Virus record (IMG/VR): IMGVR_UViG_3300032323_001669
Coordinates: 1 to 22,406 of that record
Source: a virus
Reading direction: 5' to 3' (one strand)
Length of the DNA: 22,406 nt
The stretch's first letter is position 1. Each line of letters starts with the position of its first letter. The notes under the pieces are model-generated. The model made no database searches, was not told where the DNA came from, and was given only the letters and a program-made list of their open reading frames with translations. The position numbers and the translations under genes are program-made. Of the stretch, positions 15,385 through 22,406 are shown one piece after another.

Positions 15385-16464
15385 ATGGCAAAAGCTGTAA
15401 AAACAGAAGGGCTCACTGGAGCCGTGTCTACTGCTATTAAATCAAGTTTTAGCTTAGATAAATTTAAACAGTCTAAAAACCTATCAAGTACATCTGTAAA
15501 GTTTAAGGAGCAGCGGTGGATACCGCTCTCCAAAGCTTTTCAGGATACTCTAGAAATCCCAGGTATTCCAGTTGGACACATCACTCTTTTACGAGGTCAC
15601 TCAGATACTGGTAAAACAACAGCGCTATTAGAAGCTGCAGTACAATGTCAAAAGATGAATATCTTACCGGTATTCATTATTACAGAGATGAAGTGGTCTT
15701 GGGAACATGCAAGATCAATGGGTCTTCAATTTGATGAAGTAGTAGATACGTCTACTGGCGAAGTTGTTGATTATAATGGGTTTTTCATTTATGTAGATAG
15801 GGAAAAAATGGCATGCGTAGAGGATGTTGCTGGATTTATGGCAGACATTCTTGATGAGCAAAAGAAAGGTAATCTTCCTTATGATATTTGTTTCTTTTGG
15901 GACTCAGTAGGATCTATTCCATGTAGACTAAGTATTGAATCAAATTCAAATAATAACGAATGGAATGCTGGTGCAATGTCTCAGCAGTTTGGTAACTTTA
16001 TCAACCAGCGTATTATTATGTCAAGAAAAGAAAGCCAACCATATACCAATACATTTGTTGCAATTAATAAAGTTTGGGTAGCAAAACCTGAAGTTAGAAT
16101 GGGTCAACCTAAAATGCAAAACAAAGGCGGTAATACAATGTGGTTTGATGCATCATTAGTAATTACATTTGGTAATATTGCCAATGCAGGAACTAATAAA
16201 ATTAATGCATCTAAAGGCGGTAAGATTATAGAATTTGCTAAACGTACAAGGTTATCATGCGATAAAAACCATATTACTGGAGTTACCGCTGTTGGTAAAG
16301 CGATTATGACTGTTCATGGCTTTATTAACGATGATAAAAAAGAATTAGACAAGTATAAAAAAGAACATTCATCAGAGTGGTCAAAAGTATTAGGTTCTAG
16401 TGATTTTGATGTCATTGAAGAAACAGAACCAAGTTCAGATATCTATGATGATTCTGAAGTATAA
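15385..16464 (+). CDS. uvsX: UvsX-like RecA-family recombinase
   Basis: This 359-residue protein has the RecA core. The Walker A loop is GHSDTGKTT (71-79), a catalytic-Glu segment follows at ITEMKWSWEHA, and Walker B is YDICFFWDSVG with D173. Downstream, SQQFGNFINQRI and the Gly-rich KGGNTMWFDASLVITFG resemble the DNA-binding loops and the ATP-cap region of UvsX. It would form filaments on ssDNA and drive strand invasion for recombination-dependent replication and repair, with the upstream gp32-like protein as partner. The C-terminus is acidic (SSDIYDDSEV). Length is close to T4 UvsX (391). Spacing to the genes on each side is 22 and 15 bases, so it is in the replication operon. Confidence 0.85.
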   Translation: MAKAVKTEGLTGAVSTAIKSSFSLDKFKQSKNLSSTSVKFKEQRWIPLSKAFQDTLEIPGIPVGHITLLRGHSDTGKTTALLEAAVQCQKMNILPVFIITEMKWSWEHARSMGLQFDEVVDTSTGEVVDYNGFFIYVDREKMACVEDVAGFMADILDEQKKGNLPYDICFFWDSVGSIPCRLSIESNSNNNEWNAGAMSQQFGNFINQRIIMSRKESQPYTNTFVAINKVWVAKPEVRMGQPKMQNKGGNTMWFDASLVITFGNIANAGTNKINASKGGKIIEFAKRTRLSCDKNHITGVTAVGKAIMTVHGFINDDKKELDKYKKEHSSEWSKVLGSSDFDVIEETEPSSDIYDDSEV

Positions 16465-16479
16465 AAACAAAACAAACGT

Positions 16480-17493
16480 ATGAATAAAAGTTATCAAGAC
16501 ATCCTGGATTCTTTAACGAATGAGAAGGAAGATTTAAGTATTAATAGTAAAGTATTCATAATAGATGGACTCAATAACTTTTTGAGATCTTTTGCAATGA
16601 TTCAACATGTAAATCCAAATGGACATCATATTGGAGCATTGACTGGATTTCTAAAATCAATGGCATACGCTATGAGACTAGTAAGACCTACTAGAGTAAT
16701 AGTTGTATTTGATGGTAGAGGTGGCTCAACAAATAAACGCTACCTCTACCCCGAATACAAAGCCAACAGAGGATTGACAAGAATTACCAACTGGGATATG
16801 TTTGATTCTCAAGAAGAGGAATCAGAGGCGATTAAAAATCAAATTCTTAGACTAGTTGACTATTTAAAATGCTTACCAGTTGATTTAATCTCAATTGATA
16901 AGATTGAAGCTGATGATGTTATAGGACACATTGCTAAAAAAATAGGTAAAGAAGTCACGATTATGTCATCAGACAGAGACTTTTTACAATTAGCATCAGA
17001 TAGAATCAGCATTTATTCTCCTATTAAAAAGAAATTCTATGGTCCAGCTCAAGTACTCGCTGAATATGGAGTAACTTCACAAAACTTTTTAACTCAAAAG
17101 GTTTTACTGGGCGATAAAGGAGACAATGTACCAGGAATAAAAGGATTAGGCATAAAGACTTTGCTAAAACATTTTCCAGAGTTAGGAGAAAGTAATACTA
17201 TTACTATAGAACAAATACTAGATAAGTGTGAGACTGGTAAAACAAAAGCACATAGCAGTATTTTAAATTTTAAACATCAGTTATTTATTAATCATAAGTT
17301 AATGGACTTAGAAAATCCTAATATTCCAGAAGATTCATTGATAGAAATAGATGAAATGATACAAGATCCTAATAAAGGATATGATCCAGCGACATTTACA
17401 GCAATGTATGAAGAGGATTTATTAGGAAACAGCATAACAAATCTTCCAGCTTGGTTGTTTACAAATTGGAAGTACTTATCGTCTTATTCTTAG
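16480..17493 (+). CDS. rnh: 5'-3' exonuclease / RNase H of the FEN family
   Basis: The 337-residue protein has the whole acidic metal site of flap endonucleases. This comprises IIDGLNNF with D29, VVFDGRGGSTNKRYLYPEYK with D78 and the basic helical-arch residues, KIEADDVIG with E143, D145 and D146, SSDRDF with D165 and D167, and LLGDKGDNVPGIKGLGIKTL with D212 and D215 leading into the helix-hairpin-helix. T4 RNase H (rnh, 305 residues) removes Okazaki RNA primers and adjacent DNA; the same fold forms the 5' nuclease domain of bacterial Pol I. With the separate family A polymerase upstream, the two Pol I functions are here on different genes. It ends with UAG. Confidence 0.85.
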   Translation: MNKSYQDILDSLTNEKEDLSINSKVFIIDGLNNFLRSFAMIQHVNPNGHHIGALTGFLKSMAYAMRLVRPTRVIVVFDGRGGSTNKRYLYPEYKANRGLTRITNWDMFDSQEEESEAIKNQILRLVDYLKCLPVDLISIDKIEADDVIGHIAKKIGKEVTIMSSDRDFLQLASDRISIYSPIKKKFYGPAQVLAEYGVTSQNFLTQKVLLGDKGDNVPGIKGLGIKTLLKHFPELGESNTITIEQILDKCETGKTKAHSSILNFKHQLFINHKLMDLENPNIPEDSLIEIDEMIQDPNKGYDPATFTAMYEEDLLGNSITNLPAWLFTNWKYLSSYS

Positions 17494-17501
17494 TATTTAT
17501 T
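17494..17501 (+). promoter_or_regulatory. TATTTATT element before the homing endonuclease
   Basis: TATTTATT starts directly after the stop codon of the FEN gene, 29 bases before the AUG at 17523. It matches the element at 827, 10522 and 19689 at nearly the same distance. A promoter of its own would suit a homing gene inserted in an operon. Confidence 0.35.
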
Positions 17502-17522
17502 ATAGAATAAACCCATAATAAA

Positions 17523-18260
17523 ATGGCATATATCTATAGACATATAAGATTAGACACAAATGAAGTTTTCTATATTGGCATAGGGTCTGATCAAAGCGGA
17601 GAATTTACGAGAGCATACTCTGAACATGGTAGAAATTATTTTTGGAAAAATATAACGAAGCTTGCAAATTATAAAGTAGAAATAATTTCTGAAACTTGGC
17701 TAACTTGGCAAGAAGCCTGTGAAAAAGAAAAATTTTGGATTACTTTTTATGGAAGAGCAGATTTAAAAAAAGGATCTTTAGTTAATATGACAGATGGAGG
17801 AGATGGCGGATTTGGAGTAATACCGTCAAAAGCAACAAGAAAAAAAATTAGCGATGCTAATAAAGGACATAAAACAACTAAAGAGACTAGAGAAAAAATA
17901 AGTATAGCTAATAAAGGAAAAAAAAGATCAGATGAATTTAGAAAGTTTATGAGTGAAATTAATCTTGGTAATAAAAAGATGGTTGGCAAAAAACACTCAG
18001 AAGAAGCAAAGAAAAAGATGAGTGAAAAAGCTTTGCAAAGAGGCGTTGAATTTTCTAAAAAAATGTCAGAGATTAAAAAGGGACCTAAAAATCCTAAAGC
18101 AAAAAAAGTAGATCAGTATAGTATAGATGGAAAATTTATAAAAACATGGTCTTATATTACAGAAGTTATAGAAAAATTAGGTATACTTCATATAGATCAA
18201 GTATGTTTAGGTAAAAGAAAAACTGCTGGAGGATTTATTTGGAAATATAATAATAAATAA
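17523..18260 (+). CDS. GIY-YIG homing endonuclease with NUMOD3 repeats
   Basis: This 245-residue free-standing homing endonuclease is of the SegA type. The catalytic domain opens with YIYRHI at residues 3-8 and FYIGIG at 16-21 (the GIY and YIG elements). R30 in FTRAYSEHG and a Glu in ACEKEKFW (about 68-75) complete the site. Residues ~100-170 hold repeated NUMOD3 modules (TRKKISDANKGHKTTKETR, REKISIANKGKK, SEEAKKKMSEKALQRG) that wrap DNA. The end (KKVDQYSIDGKFIKTWS to FIWKY) matches a NUMOD1-like helix-turn-helix. It cuts a specific site in phages lacking it and so spreads itself with flanking DNA. The adjacent FEN and helicase genes are the obvious target candidates. Both neighbours are intact, so it is intergenic and not within an intron. 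Confidence 0.9.
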   Translation: MAYIYRHIRLDTNEVFYIGIGSDQSGEFTRAYSEHGRNYFWKNITKLANYKVEIISETWLTWQEACEKEKFWITFYGRADLKKGSLVNMTDGGDGGFGVIPSKATRKKISDANKGHKTTKETREKISIANKGKKRSDEFRKFMSEINLGNKKMVGKKHSEEAKKKMSEKALQRGVEFSKKMSEIKKGPKNPKAKKVDQYSIDGKFIKTWSYITEVIEKLGILHIDQVCLGKRKTAGGFIWKYNNK

Positions 18261-18285
18261 AAATTAATAAAAATCAATAAAGTTT

Positions 18286-19671
18286 ATGGCTCAATTAAAT
18301 ACACTTAATGCGTATGGTAGTGGTTTTCAAATAAAAATACTTTCTTCACTTTTAAAACACAAAGAGTTTCTACAAACGATCAATGACGTAGTAGAACCAG
18401 AAATGTTTGATAGTCCTGCTTCTCAGTGGATAGTTAAAGAAATATTACGCTACTATTACAAATATCATACCACTCCTTCTTTAGAATTTTTAGGCGTAGA
18501 AGTCAAAAAAATAGATAATGAAGTGCTTAGAATTTCTGTAGTAGAACAGATGAAAGAAGCACTAAAAACTGTTAATGAAGACAGGGACTATATAGAATTA
18601 GAATTTTCTAATTTTTGTAAAAACCAACAACTTAAAAAAGCATTATTAAGTTCAGTTGATTTACTAAGTAAAGGACAATTTGAAGATATTAGATCAATAA
18701 TCGACTCTGCGCTTAAAGCTGGAGCTGATAAAAATATTGGTCACGAATATACTAAAGATATTGAACAAAGATATCGAGAAGATGATCGTGCAGCAATCCC
18801 TACACCATGGGCTGGTATTACAGAACTTTTAATGGGCGGACTTGGAAGAGGTGACTTAGGCGTAATCTTTGGTGGTCCTGGTTCTGGTAAATCATGGTTC
18901 TTAGTAAATCTAGGAGCTGCGGCGGTAAAAGCTGGATACACTGTCGCTCATTATACATTAGAGCTTTCAGATATTTACACAGGTAAAAGATATGACTCTG
19001 TATTTTCTGGAATTGAATTTAAAGACATTCATAATCATAGAAGTACAGTAGAACAACTTATCGATACACTACCAGGTAAGCTTATAGTAAAAGAATTTCC
19101 AATGGGCAAGACCACAGTATCTGCCGTTGAATCACATATTAGAAAGTGTAGCGATTTGGGCCATAAACCAGATTTGATTATTATTGATTACATAGATCTT
19201 CTTAAATCAAAGAGAAAAGGCGCAGAAGTTAAAGATGAGATTGATGATGTGTATACAGCTGTAAAAGGCATGGCTAGAGAGTTAAATACTCCAGTTTGGT
19301 CAGTATCACAGGTAAATAGAGCAGGCGCTAAAGATGATGTAGTAGAAGGTGATAAAGCAGCTGGATCTTATAATAAGATTATGATTGCCGATTTTATCTT
19401 ATCATTATCAAGAAAAAGAGCTGATAAAATTAATCAAACAGGTAGAGTGCATGTTATGAAGAATAGATACGGTAGAGATGGTATGACATACAATGCTCAA
19501 ATAAATACCGATAATGGTTCTATAAAAATAGATGATACTGAATTATCAGAAGAAGACATTCAGACAATGCAAAATGCAACGAATTCATCGTTTAAAACAT
19601 CGGACAAGTCTAGCTTAACATTCGAAGAAAGATCTATACTAAGTAAGAAATTCTTTGAGCTTTCTAAATAA
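18286..19671 (+). CDS. replicative DNA helicase, DnaB/gp41 type
   Basis: This 461-residue protein is close in size to T4 gp41 (475). The N-terminal ~140 residues are helical, like the DnaB collar. A linker then leads to the RecA-fold motor. Walker A is GGPGSGKS (196-203), the downstream catalytic Glu is in AHYTLELSD, and Walker B is PDLIIIDYIDLL with D301. SQVNRAG follows as the sensor, and MKNRYGRDG supplies the arginine finger region. It would unwind the fork as a hexamer on the lagging strand and recruit primase; no primase gene is in the window. It starts 25 bases after the homing endonuclease, which separates it from the rest of the replication operon. The acidic, Ser-rich C-terminus is as in gp41. 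Confidence 0.85.
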   Translation: MAQLNTLNAYGSGFQIKILSSLLKHKEFLQTINDVVEPEMFDSPASQWIVKEILRYYYKYHTTPSLEFLGVEVKKIDNEVLRISVVEQMKEALKTVNEDRDYIELEFSNFCKNQQLKKALLSSVDLLSKGQFEDIRSIIDSALKAGADKNIGHEYTKDIEQRYREDDRAAIPTPWAGITELLMGGLGRGDLGVIFGGPGSGKSWFLVNLGAAAVKAGYTVAHYTLELSDIYTGKRYDSVFSGIEFKDIHNHRSTVEQLIDTLPGKLIVKEFPMGKTTVSAVESHIRKCSDLGHKPDLIIIDYIDLLKSKRKGAEVKDEIDDVYTAVKGMARELNTPVWSVSQVNRAGAKDDVVEGDKAAGSYNKIMIADFILSLSRKRADKINQTGRVHVMKNRYGRDGMTYNAQINTDNGSIKIDDTELSEEDIQTMQNATNSSFKTSDKSSLTFEERSILSKKFFELSK

Positions 19672-19688
19672 TATTAGAATAGTGCCGA

Positions 19689-19696
19689 TATTTATT
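19689..19696 (+). promoter_or_regulatory. TATTTATT element before the 19719 gene
   Basis: TATTTATT lies 30 bases before the AUG at 19719, matching the arrangement at 10522 and 17494. It may start a transcript reaching the ribonucleotide reductase genes. Confidence 0.35.
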
Positions 19697-19718
19697 GATA
19701 CAAATAAAATATTAAACT

Positions 19719-19919
19719 ATGGCAAATTTTATAATAGATTTATTCAAGAAATCTCAAAAAAATGACAGCTTCAGAACGCCTGACGAAGTAACTAAATACA
19801 ACGATGGTATTTCTGCTTTGAATGCTACAAATCAAAATAGACCTTCAACGTCTAGACTTAGTAAGGTAAACGCTGCTCCAGTACAAGCTTCTGGAAATAG
19901 CACTGTACCAGGTAGATAA
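19719..19919 (+). CDS. unrecognised 66-residue protein
   Basis: This small basic protein starts MANFIIDLFKKSQKNDSF, a short amphipathic helix, then becomes Ser/Thr/Asn/Pro-rich and ends VQASGNSTVPGR. The second half looks disordered. It has no signal peptide, cysteines or leader of the capsid-targeting type. It sits between the helicase and the ribonucleotide reductase genes with its own TATTTATT element. It could be a small adaptor or regulator; no family is recognised. Confidence 0.5.
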   Translation: MANFIIDLFKKSQKNDSFRTPDEVTKYNDGISALNATNQNRPSTSRLSKVNAAPVQASGNSTVPGR

Positions 19920-19950
19920 TCTGAGAAATTTTACTGAAAAACAAACTAAT

Positions 19951-19970
19951 AGGGTTCATACCGAACACCT
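19951..19970 (+). other. hairpin in the leader of the ribonucleotide reductase genes
   Basis: AGG plus GTTC (19951-19957) pairs with GAAC (19963-19966) and CCT (19968-19970), with a bulged A at 19967 and a five-base ATACC loop. It is in the 90-base gap before nrdB. It is not followed by a T run, so it is not a terminator. It could modulate nrdB translation or be chance; the rest of the gap is AT-rich leader. Confidence 0.3.
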
Positions 19971-20009
19971 AAATCATAAACTATTCTTAAAAAAATAAAG
20001 TTGCATTGA

Positions 20010-20990
20010 ATGAACAATGATATATTTAAACCTAGAGTAAATATACTACCTTACGAATACCCGTCATTATTGGCATATAAAGATGCAATTAGACACTCCT
20101 ACTGGATAGACACAGAATTTAATTTTACCACTGACATAGACGATTTTAAAACAAAAGTATCTGACTCTGAAAGAGAAGTCATTAAACGTTCTATGTTGGC
20201 CATTGCTCAAATTGAAGTTAATGTTAAAACATTCTGGGCAGACATGTATAAAAGAATGCCCATTACAGAAGTTGGCGATGTTGGTATGACATTCGCTGAA
20301 TCTGAAGTTAGGCACAAAGATGCATATGCTCGTCTTATAAGAATACTAGGATTAGAAGATGAGTTTCAGCATGTAATTGAAATACCAGCCATCAAAGACA
20401 GAATTGCATATCTATCTAAATATTTAGATGGAACCAGAAGCAAAGACAATAAAATGTATACAAAGTCAGTATTACTATTTTCTTTGTTTATTGAGCATGT
20501 GAGTCTATTTAGTCAATTTTTGATTATGATGTCATTTAACAAAGAGAAAAACCTATTTAAAGGAATTTCCAATGTAGTAGAGGCGACATCTAAAGAAGAA
20601 GAAATCCATGGCAACTTTGGTTCAGAAATCATAAACATAATCAAAAGAGAGAATCCAGAATGGTTTGATGAAGAGTTTGAAATTCTGATTGATTCAGCTT
20701 GTAAAAAAGCCTACTTAGCAGAAGTTAAAATTCTTGATTGGATTTTTGAAAATGGAGAACTTGAATTTTTATCAAAAGACACAATTAAGCAATTTATCCA
20801 AAATAGATTTAATAATTCCTTACAAAGAATCGGCATGAAACCTGTATTTGATGTGGATTTTGTAGAAATTGAGAAAACACTATGGTTTGATGTAGAAATT
20901 ACTTCAACAAAAGAGGGAGACTTCTTTTATAAGAAATCCATCGATTATAACAAAAAAAGCAAAAGCATTACAGAAGACGATTTATTTTAA
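20010..20990 (+). CDS. nrdB: class I ribonucleotide reductase small subunit
   Basis: This 326-residue ferritin-like protein generates and holds the radical used by NrdA to make dNTPs. Metal ligands are visible in order. ESEVRH gives E99 and H102, FIEHVSLF gives E162, and EEEIHGNFG gives E197 and H200. Y106, four residues after H102, is in the position of the E. coli radical Tyr122. The only acidic residue near the first ligand site is E69 (AIAQIEVNV), where E. coli has Asp84; this needs an alignment. The sequence style (VNVKTFWADMY, FAESEVRH) is like Bacteroidota NrdB. It is 13 bases ahead of nrdA, the reverse of the T4 order (nrdA then nrdB). The start is at the ATG after an A-rich leader. 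Confidence 0.9.
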   Translation: MNNDIFKPRVNILPYEYPSLLAYKDAIRHSYWIDTEFNFTTDIDDFKTKVSDSEREVIKRSMLAIAQIEVNVKTFWADMYKRMPITEVGDVGMTFAESEVRHKDAYARLIRILGLEDEFQHVIEIPAIKDRIAYLSKYLDGTRSKDNKMYTKSVLLFSLFIEHVSLFSQFLIMMSFNKEKNLFKGISNVVEATSKEEEIHGNFGSEIINIIKRENPEWFDEEFEILIDSACKKAYLAEVKILDWIFENGELEFLSKDTIKQFIQNRFNNSLQRIGMKPVFDVDFVEIEKTLWFDVEITSTKEGDFFYKKSIDYNKKSKSITEDDLF

Positions 20991-21003
20991 TAAAGAACAT
21001 AAA

Positions 21004-22406
21004 ATGGAATACGAAAAATATTATTGGTTAAACGAAGACAGCAGAACATTTTTATCTAGAGGATATATTGATGAAACACCAGAGCAAAGAATTAAAGATG
21101 TAGCAAATACTGCTGAAAAATATCTTAAAATTGAAGGCTTTGCCAAGAAATTTGAAGACTATATGGCAAAAGGATTTTATAGCCTTTCTACGCCAGTCTG
21201 GATCAATTTTGGCAAAGAAAAAGGTCTACCTATAAGTTGTTATGGGTCTAATGTAGATGATACGCTAGACAGCATCCTAAACGCTAGCAGAGAGATTGGA
21301 ATGATGTCTAAATATGGAGGAGGTACTTCTGCATTTTTAGGTAATATTAGAGCAAGAGGTACTAAAATTTCTACTGGTGGCACAGCTGATGGACCAGTAC
21401 ACTATGCTCGTCTATATGATACAACAGTTGACGTATCTAAGCAATCAGAAGCTAGACGTGGAGCATGTGCAGTTTGGTTACCAGTTGAACATAGCGATAT
21501 CTTAGAATTTTTAGATATTGGAACTGAGGGCAATCCTATTCAAAATCTTCAGTATGGAGTTACTGTTACAGATGCTTGGTTAGAAGAAATGAAAGCTGGA
21601 GATGCTGATAAAAGAAAAATATGGGCAAAGATAATTCAAAGACGTAATGAGTTTGGATTTCCATATATTATGTTTAAAGACAACTCTAATAATAATTCTC
21701 CATATAAAGAATTAGGATTAGACATTACTGCTTCAAATCTTTGTTCAGAGATTCAATTACCAACAGACTCATTCAATTCTTTTGTATGTTGTCTAGGTTC
21801 ATTAAACCTTTTACATTGGGATGAAATTAAAGCATGTGATGCTATTGAAGTCTATACAATGTTTCTTAATGCAGTAATGGATGAATTCATTAAGAAATCA
21901 TACAATATGCCCGGAATGAAGCGTGCTCATAGGTTCGCAGAACAACATAGAGCTATTGGATTAGGCGTATTAGGATATCATTCATTGCTCCAGTCTAAAT
22001 TGATTCCTTTTGAATCTCTTCAAGCAAAGCAATTGAATTATGATATTTTTAAAACCCTTAAAGATAAAAGTGAAGCTGCGTCTAAATGGCTACACGATGA
22101 AAAAGGCTATAAATCAATAAGAGAAGGCTATGCTAATACCACAATGGTAGCAGTTGCTCCTACTAAATCAAGTTCATTTATATTAGGCCAAGTCTCAATG
22201 GGAATAGAGCCTATTAAATCAAACTACTTTATTAAAGACTTAGCTAAATCAAAGACAATCTATAAGAACCCATTCTTGATTCAAGAGCTTGAAAAATATG
22301 AAATGAATACTCCAGAAATATGGGAGAGCATTCTAAAAAAAGATGGTTCAGTTCAGCATTTAGATTTTCCAACAAAAGAAGTGTTTAAATCATTTATTGA
22401 AATATC
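21004..22406 (+). CDS. nrdA: class I ribonucleotide reductase large subunit, 3' end outside window
   Basis: The frame runs from ATG 21004 to the window end (467 complete codons). It reduces ribonucleotides to deoxyribonucleotides using the radical from NrdB. Catalytic residues are visible. C79 (PISCYG) and C262 (FVCCLGSLNL) form the redox pair, and N245, C247 and E249 lie in SNLCSEI. A phosphate-binding segment near VAPTKSSSFI and then MGIEP follows. The radical-transfer Tyr pair and the C-terminal Cys pair would be beyond the window. The protein starts MEYEKYYWLNEDSRTFLSRG, directly in the catalytic part. The N-terminal ATP-cone of E. coli NrdA is missing, so dATP feedback through that domain is not expected. 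Confidence 0.9.
   Translation, partial: MEYEKYYWLNEDSRTFLSRGYIDETPEQRIKDVANTAEKYLKIEGFAKKFEDYMAKGFYSLSTPVWINFGKEKGLPISCYGSNVDDTLDSILNASREIGMMSKYGGGTSAFLGNIRARGTKISTGGTADGPVHYARLYDTTVDVSKQSEARRGACAVWLPVEHSDILEFLDIGTEGNPIQNLQYGVTVTDAWLEEMKAGDADKRKIWAKIIQRRNEFGFPYIMFKDNSNNNSPYKELGLDITASNLCSEIQLPTDSFNSFVCCLGSLNLLHWDEIKACDAIEVYTMFLNAVMDEFIKKSYNMPGMKRAHRFAEQHRAIGLGVLGYHSLLQSKLIPFESLQAKQLNYDIFKTLKDKSEAASKWLHDEKGYKSIREGYANTTMVAVAPTKSSSFILGQVSMGIEPIKSNYFIKDLAKSKTIYKNPFLIQELEKYEMNTPEIWESILKKDGSVQHLDFPTKEVFKSFIEI

Noticed and set aside
17780-18060. Repeated Lys/Gly-rich segments as a tandem DNA repeat
   Set aside because: They are diverged NUMOD3 protein modules inside the homing endonuclease, not a DNA repeat array.
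19719-19919. 66-residue protein as a sixth head-cargo protein
   Set aside because: Its N-terminus (MANFIIDLFKKSQK) lacks an (L/I)-x-E cleavage motif.
19951-19970. T-arm-like sequence suggesting a tRNA
   Set aside because: No acceptor, anticodon or D arm can be built around it.

Overview
The window is a continuous, AT-rich stretch of a contractile-tailed, T4-like phage. Every gene is on the + strand and genes are tightly packed. The evidence for T4 kinship is a baseplate/tail-tube module followed by a replication and nucleotide module containing gp32-, UvsX-, RNase H/FEN-, gp41- and NrdA/NrdB-type proteins. The host is probably a Bacteroidota. Most start codons lack a Shine-Dalgarno sequence and instead follow an A-rich leader of the type ATAAAATATG, as Bacteroidota genes do. 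The host call is an inference.

Positions 1-10512 are the late tail/baseplate module. In order it holds a gp26-like hub/chaperone protein cut by the window start, a small gp51-like partner, a 783-residue tape measure, a 698-residue tube-cap-like protein (gp48/gp54 style), a LysM-like baseplate protein (gp53/gpX style), a 1387-residue hub with a zinc peptidase domain at its C-terminus, and an unrecognised structural protein. Two junctions in this module have genes in the same frame separated only by UAG and one or two codons.

Positions 10551-12429 hold the most unusual part: five consecutive small genes whose products are unrelated in their bodies but all begin with a 10-16 residue peptide ending in (L/I)-x-E. 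Three share MNE(F/I)xRMQxx(A)G almost exactly. This resembles the capsid-targeting sequence of T4 internal head proteins, which the gp21 prohead protease removes after Glu. The cluster is therefore a candidate set of cargo proteins packed in the head and delivered with the DNA. A small possible ORF and a clear intrinsic terminator (12602-12627) close the module.

Positions 12701-22406 are the replication and nucleotide module. In order: a short, divergent family A DNA polymerase with a decayed proofreading domain (where T4 uses a family B enzyme), an unrecognised protein, ssDNA-binding protein, UvsX recombinase, FEN/RNase H nuclease, a GIY-YIG homing endonuclease inserted before the replicative helicase, DnaB-type helicase, a small unknown protein, and class I ribonucleotide reductase NrdB then NrdA, the latter cut by the window end.

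A recurrent octamer, TATTTAT(T/A), lies 14-30 bases before six gene starts in both modules and is a candidate phage promoter element. No tRNA, rRNA, CRISPR array or insertion sequence was seen.
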